From: Paenibacillus sp. PK3_47
GTDB lineage: Bacteria > Bacillota > Bacilli > Paenibacillales > Paenibacillaceae
DNA: 64,000 nucleotides
Direction of reading: 5' to 3'
Assembly: GCF_023520895.1 (NCBI RefSeq)
Contig: NZ_CP026029.1
Coordinates: 1,984,001 to 2,048,000 of the forward strand
This document shows positions 44,488 through 55,951 of this stretch, piece after piece (the first letter of the stretch is position 1; each line of letters begins with the position of its first letter). The notes beneath the pieces are model-generated. The model was not told the DNA's origin, ran no database searches, and saw only the letters and a list, made by a program, of their open reading frames with translations. The position numbers and the translations under genes are program-made.

Positions 44488-44669
44488 TAGATAACCTCCT
44501 TATTTAGAAAACGCTCCAATAATTCCTTTGCCTCATCCAGCGTGTAACTTGTGTCTTCAAGCAGTACTACGCCGAGTACATCCTTCTCTTGTGGCGAAAA
44601 TAGCGCCGAGCCCATCATCTGCCGTTTGCCGAAGATATTCGTATTCGTATCATTTGAACCTGTATTCAT
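44487..44669 (-). CDS. Small protein before the sheath gene, unknown
   Basis: 60 aa. Starts 20 bp inside the end of the previous gene and ends overlapping the sheath start, so translational coupling is likely. C-terminal EDTSYTLDEAKELLERFLNKEVI is helical. Similar small ORFs occur at this place in PBSX-like clusters. Confidence 0.65.
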   Translation of the reverse strand: MNTGSNDTNTNIFGKRQMMGSALFSPQEKDVLGVVLLEDTSYTLDEAKELLERFLNKEVI

Positions 44670-45081
44670 TTTTCAGCCGTTCTCCTCCCGTCAGCTGCCC
44701 CATTATGGGAGCGCCCTGCTGTGGTTCTCTCTGCAGATACAGCATGTAATCAGCCGTATACAGCGGCCCTTTGCCTTCTGAACCCGCCTCCCAGCCCTGC
44801 CGCATCACCCGGAAAGAGGAATGTCCGCTTTCTTTTGCAGCCAGCGCTTCACAGATCCCGTCCGCCAGCGCTTCTGATTCTAAAAGCTTTCCTTGCTCAT
44901 AACGGATACCGTAGCGGTATATCGCCATGTATCTGCCTTCACGCTGCCGGTCATAGGTTGCCGAGATCAGCTCCAGTGTGAAGTAGGCTGTCTGCGGTTT
45001 TTCACCTTCTACATATACCGGCACTTCCGGAAAAAACTGTCCAAGCGCCGCTGTAATATACTCACGCAATTGTTGTACCAT
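44650..45081 (-). CDS. Tail completion/terminator protein (XkdI/J-like)
   Basis: 143 aa from the ATG at 45081, which has AAAGGAGG upstream; the longer frame to 45258 has no ribosome site and crosses a terminator. YFTLELISATYDRQREGRYMAIYRYGIRYEQGK and the YTADYMLYLQRE segment fit the DUF6838-like tail terminator of PBSX-type phages. It is the first structural gene of the cluster. Confidence 0.75.
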   Translation of the reverse strand: MVQQLREYITAALGQFFPEVPVYVEGEKPQTAYFTLELISATYDRQREGRYMAIYRYGIRYEQGKLLESEALADGICEALAAKESGHSSFRVMRQGWEAGSEGKGPLYTADYMLYLQREPQQGAPIMGQLTGGERLKNEYRFK

Positions 45082-45191
45082 CTCCTGGCATCCTCCTTTC
45101 CTGTGCTGCAGCAGCAGCTGTTCTTTCATGGATTGAACTTTTAATACCGTAAACTTCTGTTTGTACCCTTCTCCCCCTTCTGTATTGAAAA

Positions 45192-45228
45192 TAAAAACGG
45201 ACATCATCCCAAAGGGATAATCTCCGTC
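45192..45228 (-). terminator. Second leader terminator before the tail genes
   Basis: 14-bp stem (45197-45210 with 45214-45227, one mismatch) followed by TTTTTATTTT on the minus strand. It sits between the 26-codon ORF and the first tail gene, so tail transcription must pass it or start after it. Confidence 0.8.
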
Positions 45229-45265
45229 CTGTATGGCAGCGTAGTAAGGAGCTTTCACCGCGATA

Positions 45266-45346
45266 TCAGTCCATCAGCCGCTGCACGGGCTTGGCATTCA
45301 TTGGAGCATTCATGCTCCTGCGGTGTCCTTTTGCTTCATTTGCCAT
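45266..45346 (-). CDS. Possible 26-aa peptide between two terminators
   Basis: MANEAKGHRRSMNAPMNAKP followed by six more residues. An AAAGGGGG stretch lies about 15 bp upstream. It is isolated between two strong terminators. It could be a small regulatory peptide or a leader; coding is not proven. Confidence 0.35.
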   Translation of the reverse strand: MANEAKGHRRSMNAPMNAKPVQRLMD

Positions 45347-45499
45347 GTTATAATCATACCCCCTTTATTTCCGCGTGGAGACGGTATTCCGGCTTGTTTA
45401 GGGCGGGCTTTCAGACGGACTCCGGCGGTTTTGGGGAGATAAACGGGCTGCTCTATCCTGCCTTCCCTCCTCCGCTAACGTTCCCCAACCTATCCACGC

Positions 45500-45535
45500 A
45501 AAAAAACCGCATCATCCTCATGGACAATACGGTTT
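45500..45535 (-). terminator. Terminator after the ArpU-like gene
   Basis: 14-bp fully paired stem including wobble pairs (45504-45517 with 45522-45535, loop of 4) followed by TTTT on the minus strand. Confidence 0.8.
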
Positions 45536-45553
45536 ATATTGTGATTTTTATCG

Positions 45554-46072
45554 TTATCTTAAAGTGCCTGCTATACTCTCCGGAAGCCCGCTTTTCGAAG
45601 CTGCTTTATTTTTTAATAGGGAACCCAGTGACAGCATCCCCAGATCGGACAGGGCCAGCGCCATTTTATAAAAAGCCTTGGAACGGATCTTCACGTACGT
45701 ATCTTTGCTGACCGGCGGATCGAACACATGATTATATACAGTATAGTCGTATATCTCGTCTCTGCGCATATAGCGCTCCCGCACCAGTTGCTGCTCTCTT
45801 GTGTCCAGCCTGTCCACTACAGAATCCAATGCGGCACAGTAAGCTCTTCTCGCAGCGGGTACATCTACGTTATGTGCGGCAATAGCAGCTGTCTGATCAC
45901 TCACCGTGTTGGTGGGTCCATGAAACCTCTCATTATAGGAGTAAGTCACACTCGCTTCCCTGGCCTCAAAAGTAACAGTTTTAAAAATCCGGTATTTCTC
46001 CAGCATGCTCTCTATAGTAATCTGCGTCCGGCGGCGGTCCAGTTCGGGTAAAGAGGATAAGCTCATCATCAT
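45554..46072 (-). CDS. ArpU-like phage late transcription regulator
   Basis: 172 aa. LDRLDTREQQLVRERYMRRDEIYDYTVYNHV and VSKDTYVKIRSKAFYKMALAL form a sigma-region-4-like helix-turn-helix as in ArpU/RinA regulators that turn on late phage genes. AAAAGGAG precedes the ATG at 46072. It is first on the minus side of the divergent control region and ends at a terminator; its likely target is the tail operon. Confidence 0.8.
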   Translation of the reverse strand: MMMSLSSLPELDRRRTQITIESMLEKYRIFKTVTFEAREASVTYSYNERFHGPTNTVSDQTAAIAAHNVDVPAARRAYCAALDSVVDRLDTREQQLVRERYMRRDEIYDYTVYNHVFDPPVSKDTYVKIRSKAFYKMALALSDLGMLSLGSLLKNKAASKSGLPESIAGTLR

Positions 46073-46152
46073 GTAGATACACTCCTTTTAAGTAAGTAAT
46101 AGATTCGGTAAATCTTATACAGAAGTTTGCTGGCAGATATGATAAAATGTCC

Positions 46153-46170
46153 TTGTTCGCATTTTGTTCG
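46153..46170. promoter_or_regulatory. Candidate operator, direct repeat TTGTTCG
   Basis: TTGTTCG at 46153-46159 and 46164-46170, 11 bp apart, just downstream of the minus-strand -10. GTTCG is also half of a Gram-positive LexA box (CGAAC-N4-GTTCG), but no full palindrome is present. It may bind the XRE repressor. Confidence 0.45.
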
Positions 46171-46182
46171 TGTTTTTCCAAT

Positions 46183-46211
46183 AATATACCACTTGCCTGG
46201 GATTTCGTAAA
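46183..46211 (-). promoter_or_regulatory. Promoter of the ArpU-like gene
   Basis: TTTACG (46206-46211), 17-bp spacer, TATATT (46183-46188) on the minus strand. Confidence 0.6.
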
Positions 46212-46293
46212 ATCCTGTTTAAGCCTGTTTTTAAGGGTAAATAGTATATAGGCTTCAATTATCTTGCCTTTTGTCACTTTTATAGGCTTTGTT

Positions 46294-46322
46294 CTTTACC
46301 TTTTGGCAAAAATGCTTTATAG
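46294..46322 (+). promoter_or_regulatory. Promoter of the XRE repressor gene
   Basis: TTTACC, 17-bp spacer, TATAGT on the plus strand. Repeated TTGGCAA words near 46304 and 46325 could be operator half-sites. Confidence 0.5.
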
Positions 46323-46369
46323 TATTGGCAACAATGATTTTGCTTAATAGGGATAAGGAGTGGTAACCG

Positions 46370-46816
46370 ATGGCGGCAACCTTTGGAGAATTTCTAAAAC
46401 AGCTGCGGGAGCGGAACGGACTGACGATTAATCAGCTGGCTGCTCTGGCCGGTATTAGCGGTTCACAGATTTCACGGATTGAGAATGGGGTAAGAGGTGT
46501 GCCGAAGCCGGCGACGTTGCGTAAGATCGCAGAAGCGACAGATGTCTCTTATGAAGAGCTCATGGAGCAGGCCGGATATTTGCCGGATCATGATCAGGGC
46601 AGCAGTGAGACTGCAATTCCGGAATGGGCAACGGTTAAAGACAAGCGTGATTTCCGCAAAATGCTGGAGGATGACGGAGAGCTCATGTTTGACGGTATTC
46701 CTCTTAATAAGGAGGATAAGCAGAGAATTAAGGATGTGCTCACAGGCCTCTTCTGGGAAGCCAAACAAATGAACAAGCGCAAGAAGCCAGGCCAGGATTC
46801 CGGTTCAGATCTGTAA
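46370..46816 (+). CDS. XRE-family repressor of the tailocin
   Basis: 148 aa. The N-terminal helix-turn-helix (FGEFLKQLRERNGLTINQLAALAGISGSQISRIENG, about 5-40) is complete. The C-terminal part is charged and lacks the LexA-type serine/lysine autocleavage residues. It is divergent from the ArpU-like gene and cotranscribed with an ImmA-like protease, so induction probably works through that protease, as in ICEBs1 ImmR/ImmA. Ribosome site AAGGAG. Confidence 0.85.
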   Translation: MAATFGEFLKQLRERNGLTINQLAALAGISGSQISRIENGVRGVPKPATLRKIAEATDVSYEELMEQAGYLPDHDQGSSETAIPEWATVKDKRDFRKMLEDDGELMFDGIPLNKEDKQRIKDVLTGLFWEAKQMNKRKKPGQDSGSDL

Positions 46817-46860
46817 CTTTACGAATACACTACCTTTAAAAATTGCTGCGGGTGAAGAAT

Positions 46861-47274
46861 ATGGATGAACTAGTCAAGAATCTGATCAAAAAATATAAAA
46901 CCAACAGTCCGTTTGAGCTGGCCCGTGCGCTTGGTATTCACGTTCGCTTTATGGATCTGGGCACGGATACGAAGGGGTTGTATTACCGGAAGTTAAGGAG
47001 AAGGTTTATCGTTATTCATAATGGGCTTCCTGTAGAGTGGCAGCGGTTTGTATGTGCCCATGAACTGGGCCATGACCGCCTGCATAAAGGAATTAACCGT
47101 TTCTTTTTGGAGGAGAATTCTTTCTTTTGCCCTGGAAAGCTGGAGCGGCAGGCTAATGTTTTTGCGTTCAAGCTGTTGTCCGCAGGCAGTTCCCCGGATA
47201 CGGATGAATCCCTGGACAGCTATTACTTACGAATCGGCATTCCGCCGGAGGTTCGTTTTTTTTTGGAGGATTAA
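46861..47274 (+). CDS. ImmA/IrrE-type metalloprotease
   Basis: 137 aa. The zinc motif HELGH (in FVCAHELGHDRLH, about residues 58-70) and the downstream ERQANVFAFKLL helix are family hallmarks. Such proteases cleave the partner XRE repressor when the cell is stressed. The ATG at 46861 is preferred; a TTG at 46843 would add six residues. Confidence 0.88.
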   Translation: MDELVKNLIKKYKTNSPFELARALGIHVRFMDLGTDTKGLYYRKLRRRFIVIHNGLPVEWQRFVCAHELGHDRLHKGINRFFLEENSFFCPGKLERQANVFAFKLLSAGSSPDTDESLDSYYLRIGIPPEVRFFLED

Positions 47275-47737
47275 AGAACATATGTTCCTAGATATACTTT
47301 TTATGTTTTTCATCAAACCTGTTTAAGGTTGCGCTGAAAGTTTGATAATCTAAGTTTAATATGGAGAGTTAGCTATCTGCAGCTAACTGAATCGTTCTTA
47401 AAATTTATAACCGTGATGATATGGGGTAGCTCCGGCTCCTTGCTATACTGTAGATTTTGCAAGAGCCAAAGTCACTTAGCTGTAACTGTATTTCATGCAG
47501 CTAAAACCACCTATATTTATAGTTGGAGAGCTTTAATTGTATTTTCTGCATTTATAAATTGCCTGCCTTCTTAAAAACAGGCTTTCTGCCATTTTTACTT
47601 GTACAAAATACAATTAAGCCTTAAAAATCGGCCATTTGCAGTCATTTACTTGCAGAAACTACAACTAATTGCCTTGCATTACGCACATCGCGCTCCATTT
47701 GTTAGCTGAGGCAAGAGGTTTGCTTATTTACATACAA
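47275..47737. other. Intergenic region with short dispersed repeats
   Basis: About 460 bp without a supported gene. Three to four copies of TTA(A/G)TTGTA(T/G)TTTCTGCA-like words occur in alternating orientation: 47533-47550 (plus), 47600-47617 (minus), 47651-47668 (minus) and a looser one near 47481-47500. Confidence 0.55.
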
Positions 47738-47765
47738 CAAAAAACTCTTACCGAAGTAAGAGTTA
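47738..47765 (-). terminator. Terminator of the rRNA-tRNA operon
   Basis: AACTCTTAC-TTCG-GTAAGAGTT hairpin with a TTTTTT run on the minus strand, just after the last tRNA. Confidence 0.88.
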
Positions 47766-47788
47766 ATTGCCAGCCAGAAGCTGAAGTA

Positions 47789-47862
47789 TCGGGATGACAC
47801 GATTTGAACATGCGACCCCCTGGTCCCAAACCAGGTGCTCTACCAAGCTGAGCTACATCCCG
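47789..47862 (-). tRNA. tRNA-Pro (TGG)
   Basis: Cloverleaf with CGGGATG/CATCCCG acceptor and anticodon loop TTTGGGA. CCA is not encoded. Identical to the copy at 47965. Confidence 0.95.
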
Positions 47863-47878
47863 TAACAATATGAAATTA

Positions 47879-47952
47879 TGGAGCGGGTGATGGGAATCGA
47901 ACCCACGCTATCAGCTTGGAAGGCTGAAGTTCTACCATTGAACTACACCCGC
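47879..47952 (-). tRNA. tRNA-Gly (TCC)
   Basis: Acceptor GCGGGTG/CACCCGC, anticodon loop CTTCCAA, encoded CCA. Confidence 0.95.
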
Positions 47953-47964
47953 AAAGATATAAAA

Positions 47965-48038
47965 TCGGGATGACACGATTTGAACATGCGACCCCCTGGT
48001 CCCAAACCAGGTGCTCTACCAAGCTGAGCTACATCCCG
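47965..48038 (-). tRNA. tRNA-Pro (TGG), second copy
   Basis: Same sequence as 47789-47862, which points to a local duplication around the tRNA-Gly gene. CCA is not encoded. Confidence 0.95.
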
Positions 48039-48044
48039 AAAAAA

Positions 48045-48121
48045 TGGCGCGCCCTAAGAGATTCGAACTCCTGACCTTTTGATTCGTAGTCAAACGCTCT
48101 ATCCAGCTGAGCTAAGGGCGC
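48045..48121 (-). tRNA. tRNA-Arg (ACG)
   Basis: Acceptor GCGCCCT/AGGGCGC, anticodon loop CTACGAA, encoded CCA. Confidence 0.95.
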
Positions 48122-48127
48122 AAATTA

Positions 48128-48202
48128 TGGAGCGGACGACGGGAATCGAACCCGCGACCCTCGCCTTGGCAAGGCGATGCTCTACCGCTGAGCCACGTCC
48201 GC
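48128..48202 (-). tRNA. tRNA-Gly (GCC)
   Basis: Acceptor GCGGACG/CGTCCGC, anticodon loop TTGCCAA, encoded CCA. Confidence 0.95.
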
Positions 48203-48209
48203 ATATTAG

Positions 48210-48293
48210 TGGTGCGCGTGAAGGGACTTGAACCCCCACGTCTTACGACGCCAGATCCTAAGTCTGGTGCGTCTGCCATTCCGCCACACGCGC
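48210..48293 (-). tRNA. tRNA-Leu (TAG)
   Basis: 84 nt with a long variable arm, acceptor GCGCGTG/CACGCGC, anticodon loop CTTAGGA, encoded CCA. Confidence 0.95.
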
Positions 48294-48313
48294 AGAATAC
48301 AATAGTGTAAAAG

Positions 48314-48386
48314 TGAGCCATGAAGGACTCGAACCTTCGACACCCTGATTAAAAGTCAGGTGCTCTACCAACTGAGCTAATGGCTC
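48314..48386 (-). tRNA. tRNA-Lys (TTT)
   Basis: Acceptor GAGCCAT/ATGGCTC, anticodon loop CTTTTAA. CCA is not encoded. Confidence 0.95.
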
Positions 48387-48391
48387 GTACA

Positions 48392-48466
48392 TGGCTGGGG
48401 ATATAGGATTTGAACCTATGCATGACGGAGTCAAAGTCCGTTGCCTTACCGCTTGGCTAATCCCCA
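48392..48466 (-). tRNA. tRNA-Gln (TTG)
   Basis: Acceptor TGGGGAT/ATCCCCA, anticodon loop CTTTGAC, encoded CCA. Confidence 0.95.
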
Positions 48467-48519
48467 TTGATGGATACTTATATATTACCCATAATCTCAT
48501 CAAAGTATGAGGACGATTA

Positions 48520-48595
48520 TGGTGGAGGCTGAGGGGATCGAACCCCCGACCCTCTGCTTGTAAGGCAGATGCTCTCCCAGCTGAGCTAAGCCTCC
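48520..48595 (-). tRNA. tRNA-Val (TAC)
   Basis: Acceptor GGAGGCT/AGCCTCC, anticodon loop CTTACAA, encoded CCA. Confidence 0.95.
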
Positions 48596-48632
48596 ATATG
48601 TATGCCCTCAAGGGGTAATGATAAGTAAAAAA

Positions 48633-48707
48633 TGGTGACCCGTAGGGGATTCGAACCCCTGTTACCTCCGTGAAAGGGAGGTGTCTTAACCCCTTGACCA
48701 ACGGGCC
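48633..48707 (-). tRNA. tRNA-Glu (TTC)
   Basis: Acceptor GGCCCGT/ACGGGTC, anticodon loop CTTTCAC, encoded CCA. Confidence 0.95.
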
Positions 48708-48718
48708 TTATAAATCTG

Positions 48719-48794
48719 TGGAGCTCTCAACCGGATTCGAACCGGTGACCTCTTCCTTACCATGGAAGCACTCTACCTACTGAGCTATGAGAGC
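48719..48794 (-). tRNA. tRNA-Thr (GGT)
   Basis: Acceptor GCTCTCA/TGAGAGC, anticodon loop ATGGTAA, encoded CCA. Confidence 0.95.
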
Positions 48795-48795
48795 A

Positions 48796-48871
48796 TGGCT
48801 CCCCGAACAGGACTCGAACCTGTGACAACTCGATTAACAGTCGAGTGCTCTACCAACTGAGCTATCAGGGA
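48796..48871 (-). tRNA. tRNA-Asn (GTT)
   Basis: Acceptor TCCCTGA/TCGGGGA, anticodon loop CTGTTAA, encoded CCA. Confidence 0.95.
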
Positions 48872-48878
48872 ATATAAG

Positions 48879-48995
48879 CTTGGCGGCGTCCTACTCTCCC
48901 AGGACCCTTCGGTCCAAGTACCATCGGCGCTGGAGGGCTTAACGGTCGTGTTCGGGATGGGTACGCGTGGAACCCCTCCGCTATCGCCACCAAAC
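48879..48995 (-). rRNA. rrf: 5S ribosomal RNA (distal copy)
   Basis: About 117 nt after the 23S gene, starting TTTGGTGGCGATAGCGGAGG and ending GGACGCCGCCAAGC. It differs at a few positions from the copy at 52532. Confidence 0.95.
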
Positions 48996-49071
48996 GGGCA
49001 CTTGCGGTGCAAATGCTTCAGGAACTTGATTCCTGAAAACTGAATCCGAAACGAATTTGTGTGTTAGTTTT

Positions 49072-52002
<2,931 letters not shown>

Positions 52003-52241
52003 TACGGTGTTTCGCTTGTTCGCTCGTCTTGTTTTGAATAGCGCGTCCGGATCACTCCGTACACTAGAATATTCAAAGCCAAAAGTCGCTTCACAATCGA
52101 AAATCTTCGCTTTCAGCATCGCTATTAAATCTTCACTTGTTTACACAAGCTCAGCTTAAAGGAATGTTCTAAAACGCAAATTCGTTTCGGTATCCAGTTT
52201 TCAAGGATCAAGGCATTGCATACACTTAAGATAAATCATTA

Positions 52242-52317
52242 TGGTGGAGCCAAGCGGGATCGAACCGCTGACCTCCTGCTTGCAAGGCAGGCGCTCTCCC
52301 AGCTGAGCTATGGCCCC
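52242..52317 (-). tRNA. tRNA-Ala (TGC)
   Basis: In the 16S-23S spacer. Acceptor GGGGCCA/TGGCTCC, anticodon loop CTTGCAA, encoded CCA. Confidence 0.95.
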
Positions 52318-52412
52318 ATAAATACACCCCAAAAAGTGAAGTGTAGCTTCGAGGTTTATTCCGATTACTTTCCGGGGACCCCGACTACTCATATTAAATT
52401 AGGAATGTTATA

Positions 52413-52489
52413 TGGTGGGCCTTGGTGGACTCGAACCACCGACCTCACCCTTATCAGAGGTGCGCTCTAACCAACTGAGCTAAAAGCCC
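52413..52489 (-). tRNA. tRNA-Ile (GAT)
   Basis: In the 16S-23S spacer. Acceptor GGGCTTT/AAGGCCC, anticodon loop CTGATAA, encoded CCA. Confidence 0.95.
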
Positions 52490-52531
52490 ATATAACATAA
52501 CATGGATCCAACCAAAGGAATGGTTGTCCGC

Positions 52532-52649
52532 TTGGCAGCGTCCTACTCTCCCAGGACCCTTCGGTCCAAGTACCATCGGCGCTGGAGGACTTAACGGTCG
52601 TGTTCGGGATGGGTACGTGTGGAACCCCTCCGCTATCGCCACCAAACGG
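52532..52649 (-). rRNA. rrf: Extra 5S ribosomal RNA between 16S and 23S
   Basis: A second complete 5S gene, about 97% like the distal copy, placed between 16S and tRNA-Ile. The operon order is 16S-5S-tRNA-Ile-tRNA-Ala-23S-5S-tRNAs. The visible differences (for example GTACGTGT instead of GTACGCGT) keep pairing, so it looks functional. Confidence 0.93.
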
Positions 52650-52752
52650 TTGAAAGGATTGACCTTTCAAAACTGAACACGAGTGAGTGTTTGAAGCTTA
52701 TGGAAGCTTAGCTTCCGATTTGAATGTTTCCGTTGCAGGAAACGATTCTCCA

Positions 52753-54312
<1,560 letters not shown>

Positions 54313-54514
54313 AGTATTGAAAAGAGCGATAGCTCATTTTGAAACATCTGACGAGAATTTGCATTCTCAGGATGAATTTCTAAAGCGTACGAGACGCTGC
54401 GAAAATCATCAATTTTTCGAAATCACCGAAGCGATTTCTCACTCACTCGTTGTTCAGTTTTCAAAGATCAAGCTCGTCGTCGCTTCAATTTTTCTCGTCA
54501 GCAGCGACCTTTAT

Positions 54515-54544
54515 AATATATCACAGTGTCTATCGTTTTGGCAA
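54515..54544 (-). promoter_or_regulatory. rRNA operon promoter, proximal
   Basis: TTGCCA (54539-54544), 18-bp spacer, TATATT (54515-54520) on the minus strand, about 200 bp before 16S. Confidence 0.65.
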
Positions 54545-54623
54545 GTACTTTTTTCAAAAAGTTTTTTTCGTTCTTTCTTGCCACCGTCTTCTCTTCAACA
54601 CATCGAAAAGGAGCGCGAGATAT

Positions 54624-54652
54624 AATGTATCATGCGGCTCCCTTTTAGTCAA
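54624..54652 (-). promoter_or_regulatory. rRNA operon promoter, distal
   Basis: TTGACT (54647-54652), 17-bp spacer, TACATT (54624-54629) on the minus strand. Tandem promoters are normal for rRNA operons. Confidence 0.7.
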
Positions 54653-54712
54653 CCTATTTAATTAATTTTTATGGACAAGCTTAGGGTCACTCTTAATGAT
54701 CACCCTGCATTC

Positions 54713-54943
54713 TCAATGTTTGAACTGGGATGACCGCCCGCCCCACGCATACTTGGACAGCTCTTTCTGCGGTGCGAATCGAGCGTACATGCGGAATACA
54801 GTTTTATATCTGTTGGCAATAGCATGCCTGATATTTTGGTCCAAACGCTGATCGCTCATATCCAGGAGCATTTCATCAAGCTCTTTACGCAAAACATAGT
54901 CAAGCTCCTTGCATTCCTTTTCGTTGAACAACATTCCCAACAT
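54713..54943 (-). CDS. Small helical protein, unknown
   Basis: 76 aa from the ATG at 54943, with AAGGAGG eight bases upstream. MLFNEKECKELDYVLRKELDEMLLDM and a basic second half (NIRHAIANRYKTVFRMYARF) suggest an all-helical soluble protein. It stands alone between the rRNA promoters and the spoIIM-like gene. I do not recognise the family. Confidence 0.65.
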   Translation of the reverse strand: MLGMLFNEKECKELDYVLRKELDEMLLDMSDQRLDQNIRHAIANRYKTVFRMYARFAPQKELSKYAWGGRSSQFKH

Positions 54944-55182
54944 ATGCTTGGCCTCCTTCACTAAGTTAAACTTACGGTAATTCTTTAATCCTGTCGCTTT
55001 CGCGATCGAAGATAGTCCATGATGGGAAACGCTGTGGATTTATCCGCTTACACTAAATTAACCGGGGCACAGTATCCATAACCATAATTATTTAAAATTC
55101 AATCTATGGTTACACTGCGTTTGACCGCATGTTATCCCAAAACATGAGTGGCTTTAATTGTTATGCTCATTTCCGGCAAATT

Positions 55183-55794
55183 TTATGATAGGAGTGCTAA
55201 TGTAATTGTGCTCTCAATAATGGCTGCGACAAATAACAGGATTGTTATCCAGATGGAAGCCGTTAATGTCTGGCGCATGAAGATGGGCCAGCTGCCGCTC
55301 CTCTGCTCTCTCCGGGAAGCTGAACTGAATATCTCCGATATCACTTTACCGCCAAACTGAATTCCGAAGGCACAGGCAATAATGATAGCGGGAATCTCAA
55401 TGATTCCGTGCGGCAGAAGCCCCTTAACGATAAGCTCAAATAAATCTGCACCTTGGATGGCTGAGATGTGAATCAGATAACCGATAACCGCCCCGTTAAT
55501 CAATAAGAAAAGTGCCGGCAGTATACCAAACAATGCTCCCAGAAAGATAATGACGACACTCTTAATACTATTGTTCAGGAAAATAAATATGAAAAAGTTC
55601 CACTGCGGCTGGTCCGACGAATTAATACTTTGGCTAATTTCACGCAGTCCTTCCAGCTGACCGGCAAGCAGCCGCTGCAGACTTTCTGTGCCCGCCCATC
55701 CCAATGCCCCTCCGGCAATGAATAATATAACCGCCAGCAGCAAAGCTTTACGGATGGTTGATAAATCCTTGGCAAAAGTGAATATAGAAAACAT
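55183..55794 (-). CDS. SpoIIM-like membrane protein
   Basis: 203 aa with about five membrane helices. The segments FLGALFGILPALFLLINGAVIGYLI and GLLPHGIIEIPAIIIACAFGIQFG are the DUF95/SpoIIM signature. The B. subtilis SpoIIM protein acts with SpoIID and SpoIIP in engulfment, but several SpoIIM-like paralogues have other roles; the position here, divergent from pdaB, is not the classical spoIIM locus. GGAGG before the ATG. Confidence 0.8.
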   Translation of the reverse strand: MFSIFTFAKDLSTIRKALLLAVILFIAGGALGWAGTESLQRLLAGQLEGLREISQSINSSDQPQWNFFIFIFLNNSIKSVVIIFLGALFGILPALFLLINGAVIGYLIHISAIQGADLFELIVKGLLPHGIIEIPAIIIACAFGIQFGGKVISEIFSSASRREQRSGSWPIFMRQTLTASIWITILLFVAAIIESTITLALLS

Positions 55795-55951
55795 GGCAGC
55801 CTCCAGTTTTTTTTACAGGCATTGTACTTCATCTGATAATCTTCACACAAGACGCTTAAGGTGATTTATGCACGCCGTGGTCATAAGCCTCCTGTACGAG
55901 CATACATTTAGAACAAACAAGCATTTCGCATGGGAGAGGAGCGCTGTCAGT

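Larger units (their letters stand above)
54313..54712. other. rRNA operon leader and promoter region
   Basis: 400 bp without a gene; it contains the two rRNA promoters and leader processing sequences. The short plus-strand ORFs are not supported. Confidence 0.7.

Noticed and set aside
45981..46277. 98-codon minus-strand ORF upstream of the ArpU-like gene
   Set aside because: It overlaps the ArpU-like gene by 92 bp, has no ribosome site and covers the promoter and operator region.
29305..47274. Complete prophage
   Set aside because: No integrase, terminase, portal, capsid or replication gene, and no attachment-site repeats noticed; it fits a tailocin better.
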